Source of the DNA: JAYYZW01 sp965217605 | GTDB lineage: Bacteria; Pseudomonadota; Gammaproteobacteria; Ga0077536 | Direction of reading: 5' to 3' | Length of the DNA: 64,000 nucleotides | Assembly: GCA_965217605.1 (NCBI GenBank) | Contig: CBDCJB010000004.1 | Coordinates: 530,076-594,075, forward strand | In this document: one piece after another, positions 35,931 to 45,326 of the stretch | Layout of the letters: the number at the start of each line of letters is the position of its first letter | Position numbering within the stretch: position 1 is the first letter of the stretch | Program-made: the position numbers and the translations under genes | The notes under the pieces: generated by a model | What the model was told of the DNA's origin: nothing | The model's database searches: none | The model's input: only the letters and a program-made list of their open reading frames with translations

Positions 35931-36449
35931 ATGAAATTCTGCCCCCATTGCGGCGCACCACTGATGCGCTTACCCATCTCGGGTCGCGAACGCTTCGCCT
36001 GCCCGGACGGACAATGTGGATTCGTACACTGGGACAATCCGATCCCGGTCGTCGCCGCGATCGTCGAGCACGACGACCACGTCGTGCTGGTGCGCAATGT
36101 CGGCTGGCCCGAACATTGGTACGGGTTGGTGACTGGATTTCTCGAATCCAATGAAATGCCTGAGGAAGGTATCCTGCGCGAAGTCGAAGAAGAGATCGGC
36201 CTTAGGGCTGAATTGCAATCCTACATCGGTATGTACGAGTTTTACCGTCGGAATCAACTCATCATCGCCTATCACGCGACGGTCGACTCGAAGGACGTGA
36301 CGCTATGCCGGGAAGAAATTGCCGACCATAAATGGGTGCACATCGAGGAGGTCAGGCCCTGGACGGCCGGCACCGGAAAAGCATTGCGGGACTGGTTGCA
36401 GTTGCGCGGGATCGAACGTGAACTGGTTGACTTCGATCGGGCTAATTAA
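35931..36449 (+). CDS. Nudix hydrolase with zinc ribbon
   Basis: The 172-residue protein begins with a zinc ribbon (CPHCG, CPDGQC) and continues with a Nudix domain whose box, GFLESNEMPEEGILREVEEE followed by IGL, fits GX5EX7REUXEEXGU. The ribbon plus Nudix layout resembles NADH pyrophosphatase NudC and related NADP(H)/nucleotide hydrolases, but the NudC SQPWPFPxS motif is not present. It probably hydrolyses a nucleoside diphosphate derivative in the cytoplasm. Confidence 0.85.
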   Translation: MKFCPHCGAPLMRLPISGRERFACPDGQCGFVHWDNPIPVVAAIVEHDDHVVLVRNVGWPEHWYGLVTGFLESNEMPEEGILREVEEEIGLRAELQSYIGMYEFYRRNQLIIAYHATVDSKDVTLCREEIADHKWVHIEEVRPWTAGTGKALRDWLQLRGIERELVDFDRAN

Positions 36450-36703
36450 GGCACCGGATCGTAACCGCGCGTTCCCCACGGGTGACAACGCATGATTCGT
36501 CCGATACTCAGACGCATCCCACGCCAGAACCCGTGTCGCTCGAATGCTTCGAGCGCAAACTGTGAGCAGGTGGGAAGATGCCGGCAATGCTGCCCGAGGA
36601 GCGGCGATATAAGAAAGCGGTACGCTTGAATCAGCGCTTGGACCGGCCGCACGAGCGGTGACGTGGTGCCGGCGACCGTGCGCTCAATGTCCGGGCGAGG
36701 CAT
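36446..36703 (-). CDS. yidD: Membrane protein insertion efficiency factor YidD
   Basis: The ATG at 36703 gives 85 residues. The diagnostic block is AYRFLISPLLGQHCRHLPTC, then SQFALEAFERHGFWRG and RCHPWGTRGYDPVP, nearly the full family consensus. YidD aids YidC-mediated insertion of inner-membrane proteins. It is usually next to rpmH-rnpA-yidC; here it is isolated, following a zinc-finger gene with a 20-base overlap. Confidence 0.9.
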   Translation of the reverse strand: MPRPDIERTVAGTTSPLVRPVQALIQAYRFLISPLLGQHCRHLPTCSQFALEAFERHGFWRGMRLSIGRIMRCHPWGTRGYDPVP

Positions 36704-36881
36704 CGGGTGTTTCGTAGTCTGCTTTTGCAAAACGCTGGCCGCAGTAATAACAATCGACGTAGCTGCGTCCTTCAAACGGTAGGTAGATCAGTGGATGCCC
36801 GGAGGCGTTGGCGCCGCCATCGCAACCGACGTCTTTAGCCGCGTCTTCTACGATCTTGATTTCCCGGGGTTTGGTGGTCAC
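36684..36881 (-). CDS. NDUFS6-like zinc-finger protein
   Basis: A GTG at 36881 gives 65 residues. The pattern VGCDGGANASGHPLIYLPFE and then CYYCGQRFAKA is the small zinc-finger (Cys-His-Cys-Cys) family related to mitochondrial NDUFS6. Its role in bacteria is unknown. It starts 10 bases after the C13 peptidase stop and overlaps yidD, so the three genes probably share one transcript. Confidence 0.75.
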   Translation of the reverse strand: MTTKPREIKIVEDAAKDVGCDGGANASGHPLIYLPFEGRSYVDCYYCGQRFAKADYETPDASPGH

Positions 36882-36891
36882 AAGTTCTATA

Positions 36892-38214
36892 TTACCGGTC
36901 CTGTAGCGGACGCGACACACGCAGGTGTTCCTCGATCCGCTCGCCGATTGAGATTTGCGGGTCTGACGGTTCTTGATTCGCGTCTTCTTCACGTTCGGTG
37001 ACTGCCGCGCGGGCACGTTCGAACGCCTCGATAAAACTCCGTGTTTCGACTAAGGCCTGCGCGAAGTAGGCCTGGCCGAAATAGGTCCATTCGTTCTCGT
37101 GGCTGCAGCCGAACGATGACCGGTCCTCCGCCGCAGCGGTGATGACGAGGGTGTTCGGCGACTTCAATGCGTCGATGAAGCTACCGGAAAAGCAGGCCGA
37201 AACCACGATGATTCGCCAGCGTATACCCGCGGCGTCGAGCGCGCTGCGGATATCGCCGGCGTAGATGTCGTTGGGCGCCAGCGGATCGAATTCGACGGTG
37301 ACCGACGCATTGTCGTTACCGTGTGAAGTGACGAACAGTACGAGCACGTCTTGGTCGCGGTCCATGACGTCACCCAGCCGGTCGAATGTCGTCGCCAGGT
37401 TATGGCGATTGGCCAACGGTAGCTCCCACACGGTGCGCGGGTTGTTGACGAGCGAGACCGTGTGACGACTTAAGCCGAAATCGCGCTCGAAGATGTGTCG
37501 GACCTGGTCGACCTCGCGCATGAATACATCTTGCGCGGCATATGCGCCGAAGCCGACCAGGTAAAGATCCACCGCGTTTGGATCGCCCGTCGCGAGACCA
37601 TCGAGCTGGCGGTCGAGTAACGCGGATTGTCGGTAATAGACCGACTCCACGTCCAATCGGGGGCGCGCCTCGACTTCCTCATAGAACATCGATGATTCGG
37701 GCAGGAGCGCGCCGATCGCGACAAGTGCACCACCGTAGAGCGCGATTGCGCCTACCGTTTGATGTAATCCCGATGGAGGTAGTAAGCGCCAAACCCCCCA
37801 GAAAACGGCGAGGTGCCACGCGAACAGACCGTAAAACATCGCAGCTTCATACGTGTAATTGAGATCTACACGGTACGCGTCTATGAGCTGTTGCAGCGCC
37901 GCCGTCATCAACCATACCGGGAAGAGCGCGTACACCAGCGCGATAGCCAGCGTCATGAAAGCGCCGCGTTGCCGCGTCACCCAGGCGATGATGGCCAGGC
38001 TTGCCAGCCACAGTTGCAGCTTCGCCAGATCATTCGCGAAACCCCAGATCCAAAAGCGCGACGCCAGGCCCGCCGCGAGGCGTTGCTCGACGCTTACCAC
38101 GCAACAAGCGAACAGCAACGCTAACAACAGATGGCCCAGCGAGACGTGAAGCGCATCGGCCGCGACCCCGCGTCCGCAGGCGATACGACATCCGAAAATA
38201 AGATTACGAATCAC
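36892..38214 (-). CDS. Membrane-anchored C13 (legumain/caspase-like) peptidase
   Basis: No ATG fits; I choose GTG 38214 (440 residues), downstream of the divergent lpd promoter. Four or five membrane helices occupy residues about 20-180. The cytoplasmic or periplasmic C-terminal half is a peptidase C13 domain, with the His in VLFVTSHGND and the Cys in IIVVSACFSGSFIDAL. Related membrane C13 proteins occur in many gammaproteobacteria and are uncharacterised. The exact start is uncertain. Confidence 0.8.
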   Translation of the reverse strand: MIRNLIFGCRIACGRGVAADALHVSLGHLLLALLFACCVVSVEQRLAAGLASRFWIWGFANDLAKLQLWLASLAIIAWVTRQRGAFMTLAIALVYALFPVWLMTAALQQLIDAYRVDLNYTYEAAMFYGLFAWHLAVFWGVWRLLPPSGLHQTVGAIALYGGALVAIGALLPESSMFYEEVEARPRLDVESVYYRQSALLDRQLDGLATGDPNAVDLYLVGFGAYAAQDVFMREVDQVRHIFERDFGLSRHTVSLVNNPRTVWELPLANRHNLATTFDRLGDVMDRDQDVLVLFVTSHGNDNASVTVEFDPLAPNDIYAGDIRSALDAAGIRWRIIVVSACFSGSFIDALKSPNTLVITAAAEDRSSFGCSHENEWTYFGQAYFAQALVETRSFIEAFERARAAVTEREEDANQEPSDPQISIGERIEEHLRVSRPLQDR

Positions 38215-38337
38215 GGTGGCCGATGCTATAGAAATGCATTTGCCCGGTCGATAACGCACGATGCGGGCACGCGTGGGCAACACTCGGTGATTTGTGAAAT
38301 CATTCGGCCTGCTGATCAATAGGTAAGGGAGTGGTCT

Positions 38338-39744
38338 ATGCAGGCCGATGTGGTTGTCTTGGGCTCTGGACCTGGCGGATATTCCGCGGCGTTTCGCGCG
38401 GCCGATCTCGGCCTCCAGGCCGTGCTCATCGAACGCTACCCGAGTTTGGGCGGCGTGTGCCTGAACGTCGGCTGCATCCCCTCGAAGGCCCTTTTGCATG
38501 CCGCCAAGGTCATCAGCGATGCGCGCGATATGGCGGCGCACGGGATCCGATTCGGTGAGCCGCAGATCGATCTCGACGGATTACGCGGCTGGAAGGACAA
38601 CGTAGTCGGCCAACTGACCAAGGGGCTCGACGGGCTCGCCAAGCAGCGCAAGGTCGAAGTCGTACGCGGTGTGGGCCGCTTCACCTCGCCAAACACGATC
38701 GAGGTCGAAAACGCCGAACGCGCGGAAAGCGTCGAATTCAAACAGGCGATCATCGCCGCTGGGTCCGAACCCATCGCGCTGCCGGGCATGCCTTACGATG
38801 ATCCGCGCGTGATCGATTCCACCGGCGCGCTCGAACTCACGGGGATCCCCGAGCGGCTGCTGGTCGTCGGCGGCGGCATCATCGGACTCGAGATGGCCAC
38901 GGTTTATCTCGAACTCGGATCGCGAGTCAGCGTGGTCGAACTCATGGACGAACTCATGGTTGGCACCGATCGTGACCTCGTGAAACCGCTCGAACGGCGC
39001 CTCAAGAAAAGCCTCGAAGCGATCTACACCAGTACGCGCCTGGCCAGTGTGACGGCGGCTGGCGATACACTGACCGCCGTTTTCGAGGGTGAGAACGCAC
39101 CTGCTGAAGCGGCATTCGACAGCGTGCTCGTCGCTGTCGGCCGTCGTGCGAATGGCGATCGCATCGGCGCCGAGCACGCGGGTGTCAGCGTCGACGACCA
39201 CGGCTTCATTCCGGTCGACGCGACCATGCGCACCAACGTCGAGCACATCTTCGCGATCGGCGATATCGTCGGGCAGCCCATGCTCGCGCACAAGGCGGTG
39301 CATGAGGGCAAGGTTGCGGCCGAATGCGCGGCCGGACACAAGGCCGCCTTTGAAGCGCGGGTCATTCCCTCGGTCGCCTATACGGATCCCGAAATCGCCT
39401 GGGCCGGGGTGACCGAAACCGAAGCGGTGGCCCAGGGGCGCGAGGTCGGCAAGGGGGTTTTTCCGTGGGCGGCGAGCGGGCGCTCGTTGTCGCTGGCTCG
39501 CAGCGAAGGGATGACCAAGCTTCTGTTCGATAATGATGACGGCCGGGTGATCGGCGCCGGGATCGTCGGGCCCAATGCGGGTGACCTGATCGCCGAGGTG
39601 GCGCTCGCGATCGAAATGGGCTGTGACGCCGAGGACATCGGACTCACCATCCATCCGCATCCGACCTTGTCCGAAACGGTGGCGATGGCGGCGGAAGCGT
39701 TTGCGGGCACCATCACGGATCTTTACCTGCCGAAACGGCCGTGA
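38338..39744 (+). CDS. lpdA: Dihydrolipoyl dehydrogenase
   Basis: The 468-residue flavoprotein has an FAD site GSGPGGYSAAFRAADLG, the redox disulfide Cys41/Cys46 in GGVCLNVGCIPSK, an NAD site VVGGGIIGLEMATVYLELGS and the C-terminal HPHPTLSE with the catalytic His-Glu pair. It reoxidises lipoamide of 2-oxoacid dehydrogenases or the glycine cleavage system. No E1/E2 genes are next to it on the left, where a divergent peptidase gene begins. phaC follows 78 bp later. Confidence 0.95.
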   Translation: MQADVVVLGSGPGGYSAAFRAADLGLQAVLIERYPSLGGVCLNVGCIPSKALLHAAKVISDARDMAAHGIRFGEPQIDLDGLRGWKDNVVGQLTKGLDGLAKQRKVEVVRGVGRFTSPNTIEVENAERAESVEFKQAIIAAGSEPIALPGMPYDDPRVIDSTGALELTGIPERLLVVGGGIIGLEMATVYLELGSRVSVVELMDELMVGTDRDLVKPLERRLKKSLEAIYTSTRLASVTAAGDTLTAVFEGENAPAEAAFDSVLVAVGRRANGDRIGAEHAGVSVDDHGFIPVDATMRTNVEHIFAIGDIVGQPMLAHKAVHEGKVAAECAAGHKAAFEARVIPSVAYTDPEIAWAGVTETEAVAQGREVGKGVFPWAASGRSLSLARSEGMTKLLFDNDDGRVIGAGIVGPNAGDLIAEVALAIEMGCDAEDIGLTIHPHPTLSETVAMAAEAFAGTITDLYLPKRP

Positions 39745-39822
39745 CGCCGATGTATCTGCCGTTTGCTTGACATGAATGCAACGCGGCTTTAGATTGCTGC
39801 ATCGCAGCATTCAGACTTACCG

Positions 39823-41622
39823 ATGGCGCAATCTCCGCTACCGACCGATCTACCCAGCCCGCTCGACGTCGCTGAGGCGTTTCGCAATGTGAGCGCGCAG
39901 TCCCAGGCGCTGCTCGAGGATTTTTTCACGACCCACGCCCAGCAGGATCTCAAACACGTCGACCCGCTCGGGATCGTGCCCGCGTTCGCGGCGTGGACCC
40001 AAACCCTGTTGCGCGATCCGTCGCGCTTGGTCGTAGCTCAGTTCCAGGCCTGGAACGCCTATATACAGATCTGGCAGACCCAGGCGCAGCGCGCATTGGG
40101 TACGGAGGCCGAGCCGGTTGTCGAGCCGGCCCCCGGTGATCGGCGTTTCAGGGCGGAAGACTGGGAGCAGAATCCGTTCTTCGATTACGTCAAACAAACC
40201 TACCTCGCGACGGCCGGCGCGCTGCAATCACTCGTCGCAGGCAGCGACGGCCTCGATGACAAGACGCTCAAAAAGATCGAGTTCTACACGCGCCAGTACA
40301 TCGATGCGATGGCGCCGACCAACTTCGCGCTGACCAATCCCGAAGTCCTGCACGCGACGGTCGCCACGGGTGGCCGCAACCTCATCGACGGGCTCAAGAA
40401 TCTACTCGCCGACATCGATCCCGCGAGCGGTCGCCTGAGCACCCGGATGGTGGCGCCGGATGCGTTCGAAGTCGGCCGGAACATTGCGATCACGCCGGGC
40501 CAGGTGGTGTTTCAAAACGATCTGATGCAATTGATCCAATACGCGCCGACGACGGCCGAGGTTTACCAACGCCCGCTTATCATCGTGCCGCCGTGGATCA
40601 ACAAGTATTACGTCCTCGATTTACAGCCGCAGAACTCGTTTATCAAATGGGCCGTGGCGCAGGGATTGACGGTCTTCGTCGTGTCCTGGGTCAATCCCGA
40701 CGAGCGCTTCGCGCACAAGGACTTCGACGACTACGTGCGTGAAGGCCCGCTGGCGGCGCTCGATGCCGTCGAGCGCGCGACGGGCGAGTCCTCGATCAAT
40801 GCGATTGGCTACTGCCTCGGCGGCACGCTGCTGGGCGCCGCGCTGGGGTTGATGAAAGCGCGCGGGGATCAGCGCATACGAACGGCTACCTATTTCGCTT
40901 CGATGCTCGATTTCAGCGAACCGGGCGACCTCGGCGTCTTCATCGACGAAGCGCAGCTCGAGCACCTCGAGGCCATGATGGACGAGCGCGGGTATCTCGA
41001 TGGCTCGGAGATGGCGACTACGTTCAATATGCTGCGCGCGAACGATTTGATCTGGTCGTTCGTCGTCAACAATTACCTGCTCGGGCGGCAGCCGATCGCG
41101 TTCGACCTGCTGTACTGGAATGCGGATTCGACGCGCATGCCCGCGCGTATGCACAGCACTTATTTACGCAAGATGTATCTGCATAACGTGTTCTGCGAAC
41201 CGGGCGGCATGGACATCGACGGTACGCCGATCGATCTGCGCGCCGTAGACGTCCCGACGTTTATGGTGTCGACCCTGGAAGACCACATCGCGCCGTGGCA
41301 ATCGACCTATGCCGGCGCCCAGCTGTTCACCGGGAATGTCGATTTCATCCTGAGCAAAGCCGGGCACATTGCGGGCATCGTCAACCCGCCGGGCAAACGG
41401 CAGTACGGCCACTTTACGGGTCCCGACATCAAGGATCTCGACGCCGAGGAGTGGCTGCAACAAGCCGAGGTACACGCTGAATCGTGGTGGGATCGATGGC
41501 TCACGTGGTTAGTCCGGGAAGCCGGGGACAAGGTCGCGGCGCGCACGCCGGGCGACGGCGACCTCGCCGTCATCGAAGACGCGCCGGGATCCTACGTGAA
41601 GGTCCGCGTCAGTACGGACTGA
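39823..41622 (+). CDS. phaC: Class I poly(3-hydroxyalkanoate) synthase
   Basis: The 599-residue enzyme has the PhaC N-terminal region and the alpha/beta-hydrolase core. The nucleophile is the Cys in the lipase-like box GYCLGGTLLG; Asp and His lie in STLEDHIAPW and SKAGHIAGIVNPP. It polymerises hydroxyacyl-CoA into storage granules. The length fits class I, which needs no PhaE or PhaR subunit. No phaA, phaB or phasin gene is adjacent in this window. Confidence 0.94.
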   Translation: MAQSPLPTDLPSPLDVAEAFRNVSAQSQALLEDFFTTHAQQDLKHVDPLGIVPAFAAWTQTLLRDPSRLVVAQFQAWNAYIQIWQTQAQRALGTEAEPVVEPAPGDRRFRAEDWEQNPFFDYVKQTYLATAGALQSLVAGSDGLDDKTLKKIEFYTRQYIDAMAPTNFALTNPEVLHATVATGGRNLIDGLKNLLADIDPASGRLSTRMVAPDAFEVGRNIAITPGQVVFQNDLMQLIQYAPTTAEVYQRPLIIVPPWINKYYVLDLQPQNSFIKWAVAQGLTVFVVSWVNPDERFAHKDFDDYVREGPLAALDAVERATGESSINAIGYCLGGTLLGAALGLMKARGDQRIRTATYFASMLDFSEPGDLGVFIDEAQLEHLEAMMDERGYLDGSEMATTFNMLRANDLIWSFVVNNYLLGRQPIAFDLLYWNADSTRMPARMHSTYLRKMYLHNVFCEPGGMDIDGTPIDLRAVDVPTFMVSTLEDHIAPWQSTYAGAQLFTGNVDFILSKAGHIAGIVNPPGKRQYGHFTGPDIKDLDAEEWLQQAEVHAESWWDRWLTWLVREAGDKVAARTPGDGDLAVIEDAPGSYVKVRVSTD

Positions 41623-41641
41623 ACTCCGCAGAGCAACCGCC

Positions 41642-42529
41642 TCAGGGCTGAGGCATCAGGATAGAAATAGACTCCACGACCTCGTCATCGGCAGCGGTCA
41701 TCATGGTTACGATGGCGTCGGCGTCCACGCCGGTTTGGGTCATTGCGGTCGGGTCGTATTCGGGCACGGGCTCGCTTTCCGCCGATTGCCATAGGGCCGC
41801 CCGCGATGTCGTCGCCGCGACTTGAATGACGGCGGCGCCCGGCTGTTGCTCGGGCGTCAGATTCGCGATCGAGCGTGTATGCAGTTCAACCGGCTCGATC
41901 AGTGCATCCGGCAGATTCCATTGCCGCATCAGCTCGGCACCGACCTTGGCGTAATCGAAGTCGAATAATTCGCGCTGCAGCTCATGATACGGACGTTCTA
42001 TAGCCGCGGCGCGAGAACGACACTCGGCAAACGCTTCGGGTAACTCGTGGGCCATGATCAACGTGCCGATGTTGTGCATCAGTCCGGAGACGAACAGACG
42101 CTGCGGTGCCGGCAAGGCGCAGTGCATGGCGAGCAGGCGCCCGCATACGGCCGCGTAGATGCTCAAGCGCCAGAAATCGTAAATATCAAACAGATCGGCT
42201 CTGAGTTTCGACAGCGATCCGACCGCCGAAGTTGCGAGCGCCATGTCGTGCAACTGGCCGACGCCCGAAACACGCACGGCGTGTTCGATCGATTCGACTT
42301 TCGTGACCAATCCCATATAGGCGCTGTTCGCGAGTCGCAGGACGCGGCCGGTCAAGGCCGGATCAGCGGCGACGATTTCGCCGAACTCGCGCAGCGGTAC
42401 ATCGGGGTCGTCGACGATTTCGCGGATGCGTACGTAGGCTTGCGGCAGGGGCACGAGGTCGACCATGCCGCCGACGAGCGTGGCAGCCGGCGAGCGATCC
42501 GGTGCTGAGGCGGTTGCGGTGCTTGCCAT
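41642..42529 (-). CDS. HDOD-domain signalling protein
   Basis: The 295-residue protein has the HDOD fold (LVPLPQAYVRIREIVDDPDV, AADPALTGRVLRLANSAYMG, VSGVGQLHDMALATSAVGSL, LFVSGLMHNIGTLIMAHELP). It is a paralogue of the protein at 31501 and shares its architecture. It faces phaC tail to tail and is divergent from the Sel1 gene. A signalling scaffold role is inferred from the family. Confidence 0.88.
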   Translation of the reverse strand: MASTATASAPDRSPAATLVGGMVDLVPLPQAYVRIREIVDDPDVPLREFGEIVAADPALTGRVLRLANSAYMGLVTKVESIEHAVRVSGVGQLHDMALATSAVGSLSKLRADLFDIYDFWRLSIYAAVCGRLLAMHCALPAPQRLFVSGLMHNIGTLIMAHELPEAFAECRSRAAAIERPYHELQRELFDFDYAKVGAELMRQWNLPDALIEPVELHTRSIANLTPEQQPGAAVIQVAATTSRAALWQSAESEPVPEYDPTAMTQTGVDADAIVTMMTAADDEVVESISILMPQP

Positions 42530-42633
42530 AGCTACACTATCGGCCTATCCGGACGGCGCTTGAGGCCGTAGCCCGATACCGCGGCCATTCTGCGACCTCG
42601 GTCGCAATCACGCTATGGCATCATTGCAGCACG

Positions 42634-43878
42634 ATGCCCAAATCGAAACCCCCGATGGACGATAGCGCGATCAAGCGGTTGCTCGCCGAAGCAGAGCAGG
42701 GCGATCTTCAGGCGTGCTACCAACTGGGCGAGTGTTATGCAAAAGCTTGGGCGGTGGCGCGTGACGATCCGCGTGCTTACGACTGGTATATGCGCGCCGC
42801 GCAGGGCGGGCATCCACAAGCCGCGTTTCGCGCGGTCAGCTTGTATCTCACCGGCGGTGTGGATGAACGGGATGAAAGAGCCGCGTTTACGGTTTTAGTC
42901 GAGGCCGCCGAAATCGGCCATCCCAATGCGCAGGCGTTGGCCGGGTGGTGTTATCAGACAGGTGCGCTGGTTCAAGCGGATATAGCGCACGCGCTCGCAT
43001 GGTATCGCCGTGCCGCGGACGGCGGCAGCGCCGCGGGCCGCTACAACCTGGCGATGTGCTACTTGCGCGCAGAGGGCGTCGAGCAAGACGAACAGGCGGC
43101 GGTTACCTTGTTAGAGCTTGCCGCTGAACAGGGCTATGCGCGCGCGCAGCTCAATCTCGGTCGGGCGCTGTCCGAAGGGCGCGGTGTTGGCCGCGATACG
43201 AACGCCGCGCTGTACTGGTACCGCTGCGCAGCCGAACGCGGCTACGCGAAGGCGCAGTACAACCTCGGGCTCTTGTTAGCCGGTGGCGACGCCGCCGAGC
43301 AAGACGATGCCGAAGCGGCGCAATGGATCACGGCAGCCGCCGAACAGGGCTTCGCAAAGGCCCAATTCACGCTGGCGTCCCTGTACCGGCGGGGCCTTGG
43401 CGTCGCCAAGGATCCGGCCCAGGCCATCGCATGGCTCGAAAAAGCGGCCGCGGCCGGTTATCCGAAGGCGCAATATCGCCTGAGCCGCTTGCTTGCGAAA
43501 GGGTCGAACGTTACGGACGGTGCGGACGACGCGCGACGCTGGCGCGAAGCCGCGGCGACCGCGGGGTACCCCGCAGCACAATATGACTTAGCCCGCGATT
43601 GCCTGCGGCAAAACGCACCCGAAGCCGCGCGGCAAGCCTATCGTTGGTTCAAGCGTGCGGCCGATCAGGGTCACGCCCAGGCGCTGTACAGCGTCGGCGT
43701 CTGCCATCTCAAAGGCACGGGTACGAAGGTCGACCTCTTAGCGGCCTACCGCTGGTTTCGACGCGCCGCGCCGGCGGGTTCCGATAGCGCGACAAAGGCG
43801 CTCGGGAAATTAGAACGAAAACTCGATCCAGCAGACCTTGCACGGATGCGTGATTCAGATACCGGGTCCACGCGGTAG
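42634..43878 (+). CDS. Sel1-repeat (TPR-like) protein
   Basis: The 414-residue protein consists almost wholly of about ten Sel1 repeats, recognisable by A-x2-G-x2-A-x2-L-G and W-x2-K-A-A (for example AERGYAKAQYNLGLLLAGGD and GVAKDPAQAIAWLEKAAAAG). There is no signal peptide, so it is probably cytoplasmic. Such solenoids serve as protein-interaction platforms. Its 3' end overlaps the convergent mltF gene by 24 bases. Confidence 0.9.
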   Translation: MPKSKPPMDDSAIKRLLAEAEQGDLQACYQLGECYAKAWAVARDDPRAYDWYMRAAQGGHPQAAFRAVSLYLTGGVDERDERAAFTVLVEAAEIGHPNAQALAGWCYQTGALVQADIAHALAWYRRAADGGSAAGRYNLAMCYLRAEGVEQDEQAAVTLLELAAEQGYARAQLNLGRALSEGRGVGRDTNAALYWYRCAAERGYAKAQYNLGLLLAGGDAAEQDDAEAAQWITAAAEQGFAKAQFTLASLYRRGLGVAKDPAQAIAWLEKAAAAGYPKAQYRLSRLLAKGSNVTDGADDARRWREAAATAGYPAAQYDLARDCLRQNAPEAARQAYRWFKRAADQGHAQALYSVGVCHLKGTGTKVDLLAAYRWFRRAAPAGSDSATKALGKLERKLDPADLARMRDSDTGSTR

Positions 43879-45276
43879 GACCGGGGAAAAAAGGTTGCGC
43901 GGTGGCCGCGCCGATTCGGGATCAACGGTCGAATCACTTTCCAGCCAACGCAGGACGTCGTAATAACGACGGATGTTTTCGACGAAATGCACGGCCTGAT
44001 AGCCGCGGGCATAGCCGTGGCGTGCTTTGCGCGCCCAGGTCTTGTTCGCGAGCCTGGGTAAGAATTCACGCACTTCGACCCAGCGATCCGGGTTCAAACC
44101 CGCGCGCTCGGTAAACACCCGCGCGTCTTCCAAGTGTCCGAGTCCGACGTTATAAGCGGCGAGCGCAAACCATGTCTTATCCGGTTCCCCGATACGCTCA
44201 GGTAGGCGGGCCTTAAGCCGGGCCAAATATTCCGTACCACCGTGAATGCTTTGATCGGGATCGAGGCGGTCGACCTCGAGCGCGGCCGCGGTCTTTTTTG
44301 TGAGCATCATCAAACCGCGGACGCCGGTCGGGGATTTAGCGTTCTCGAGCCAGTGCGATTCCTGATAGCTCATCGCGGCCAATAGCATCCAATCGACGCC
44401 GAATTGTTCGGCGGTACCGATGAACGTGTCGCGGTATCGCGGCAGGCGTTCGTCGTAATGACGCAGAAACGCCCGCGCTTCGACGTAATCGAAGTCCTTG
44501 GTGTGACCGAAGTAGCGATCGCGAAGGATCTCGAGTTCACCACTCGCGCGTAGCGCGTTCAAGAACTCCAGTTGGGCCGCCCACATACTGTTCGCCGGAC
44601 CGCGCCGAAATAACCAGCCGACGGCCTGCGGCGCGCCGAGCGCGAATGCGTCGCGGGTTTCCGGGTAATAGAGACGCGCTGCTTCGAACTCGCCGGCGGG
44701 CACGACGGCAAAGTCGACCTGATAACGATCGACGAGCTCCAGCAGGCCTTCGATCGAGAGGTCGTCTCGAATCGTCCAATAAAAATTCTGCGCCGCAGGC
44801 AGTTCCTTTTCCAGGATTGAGCGCGCGCCGCGTCCCATCGGCGCCGCGATCGTTTTGCCGCGTAGATCTTCTATCGCCTTGGGCCGGCTGTTGCCGCGGC
44901 GATAGATCACGGTTTGCAACATGGTCGCGTAGGACGGACCGAAGGCCAGATCGTGCGCGTGATCGCCGTGAATCGGTAACAGCGCGGCGGCGAGATGCAC
45001 CTTTTTTTGTTGCACGAGCTCGGTCAGCTCGCGATGGTTGAGGGCGATTTGAAAACGCGCGGTAACGCCTAGATGCGCGGCGAATGCCTGCACCAGATCG
45101 TGTTCGAAGCCGCTGTAGCCTTCGGGCCCTTCGAAGTAGGTTGTACCGGTGTTCAGCGTCGCTACGCGCAACTCACCCGCGGCGCGAATCGCCTCCACCG
45201 TCGATGGCGGTCCCGTACAAGACGAAAGCAGACCGCAGATCACGGCGAATATTGCGGCGGGAGATTTCAAGATCAT
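43855..45276 (-). CDS. mltF: Membrane-bound lytic transglycosylase F
   Basis: The 473-residue lipoprotein has a lipobox LSSC with Cys20, an ABC-type solute-binding domain (about 30-260; LRVATLNTGTTYFEGPEGYS) and a C-terminal SLT domain with the catalytic Glu in YQESHWLENAKSPTGVRGLM, plus AAYNVGLGHLEDAR. This is the MltF architecture. It cleaves peptidoglycan at the outer-membrane face, with the N-terminal domain as regulator. Confidence 0.93.
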   Translation of the reverse strand: MILKSPAAIFAVICGLLSSCTGPPSTVEAIRAAGELRVATLNTGTTYFEGPEGYSGFEHDLVQAFAAHLGVTARFQIALNHRELTELVQQKKVHLAAALLPIHGDHAHDLAFGPSYATMLQTVIYRRGNSRPKAIEDLRGKTIAAPMGRGARSILEKELPAAQNFYWTIRDDLSIEGLLELVDRYQVDFAVVPAGEFEAARLYYPETRDAFALGAPQAVGWLFRRGPANSMWAAQLEFLNALRASGELEILRDRYFGHTKDFDYVEARAFLRHYDERLPRYRDTFIGTAEQFGVDWMLLAAMSYQESHWLENAKSPTGVRGLMMLTKKTAAALEVDRLDPDQSIHGGTEYLARLKARLPERIGEPDKTWFALAAYNVGLGHLEDARVFTERAGLNPDRWVEVREFLPRLANKTWARKARHGYARGYQAVHFVENIRRYYDVLRWLESDSTVDPESARPPRNLFSPVLPRGPGI

Positions 45277-45326
45277 TCTAATATCGGTTCTAATCTATCG
45301 TTTCGTTGGACCCGCGGATTACGACA

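Noticed and set aside
38581..39810. 409-codon minus-strand ORF
   Set aside because: Antisense shadow of lpdA caused by high GC content.
42634..43878. DNA repeats from the Sel1 gene as a possible CRISPR or satellite array
   Set aside because: The periodicity is at protein level (about 36 codons) with diverged DNA and no constant spacer; no CRISPR array was seen anywhere in the window.
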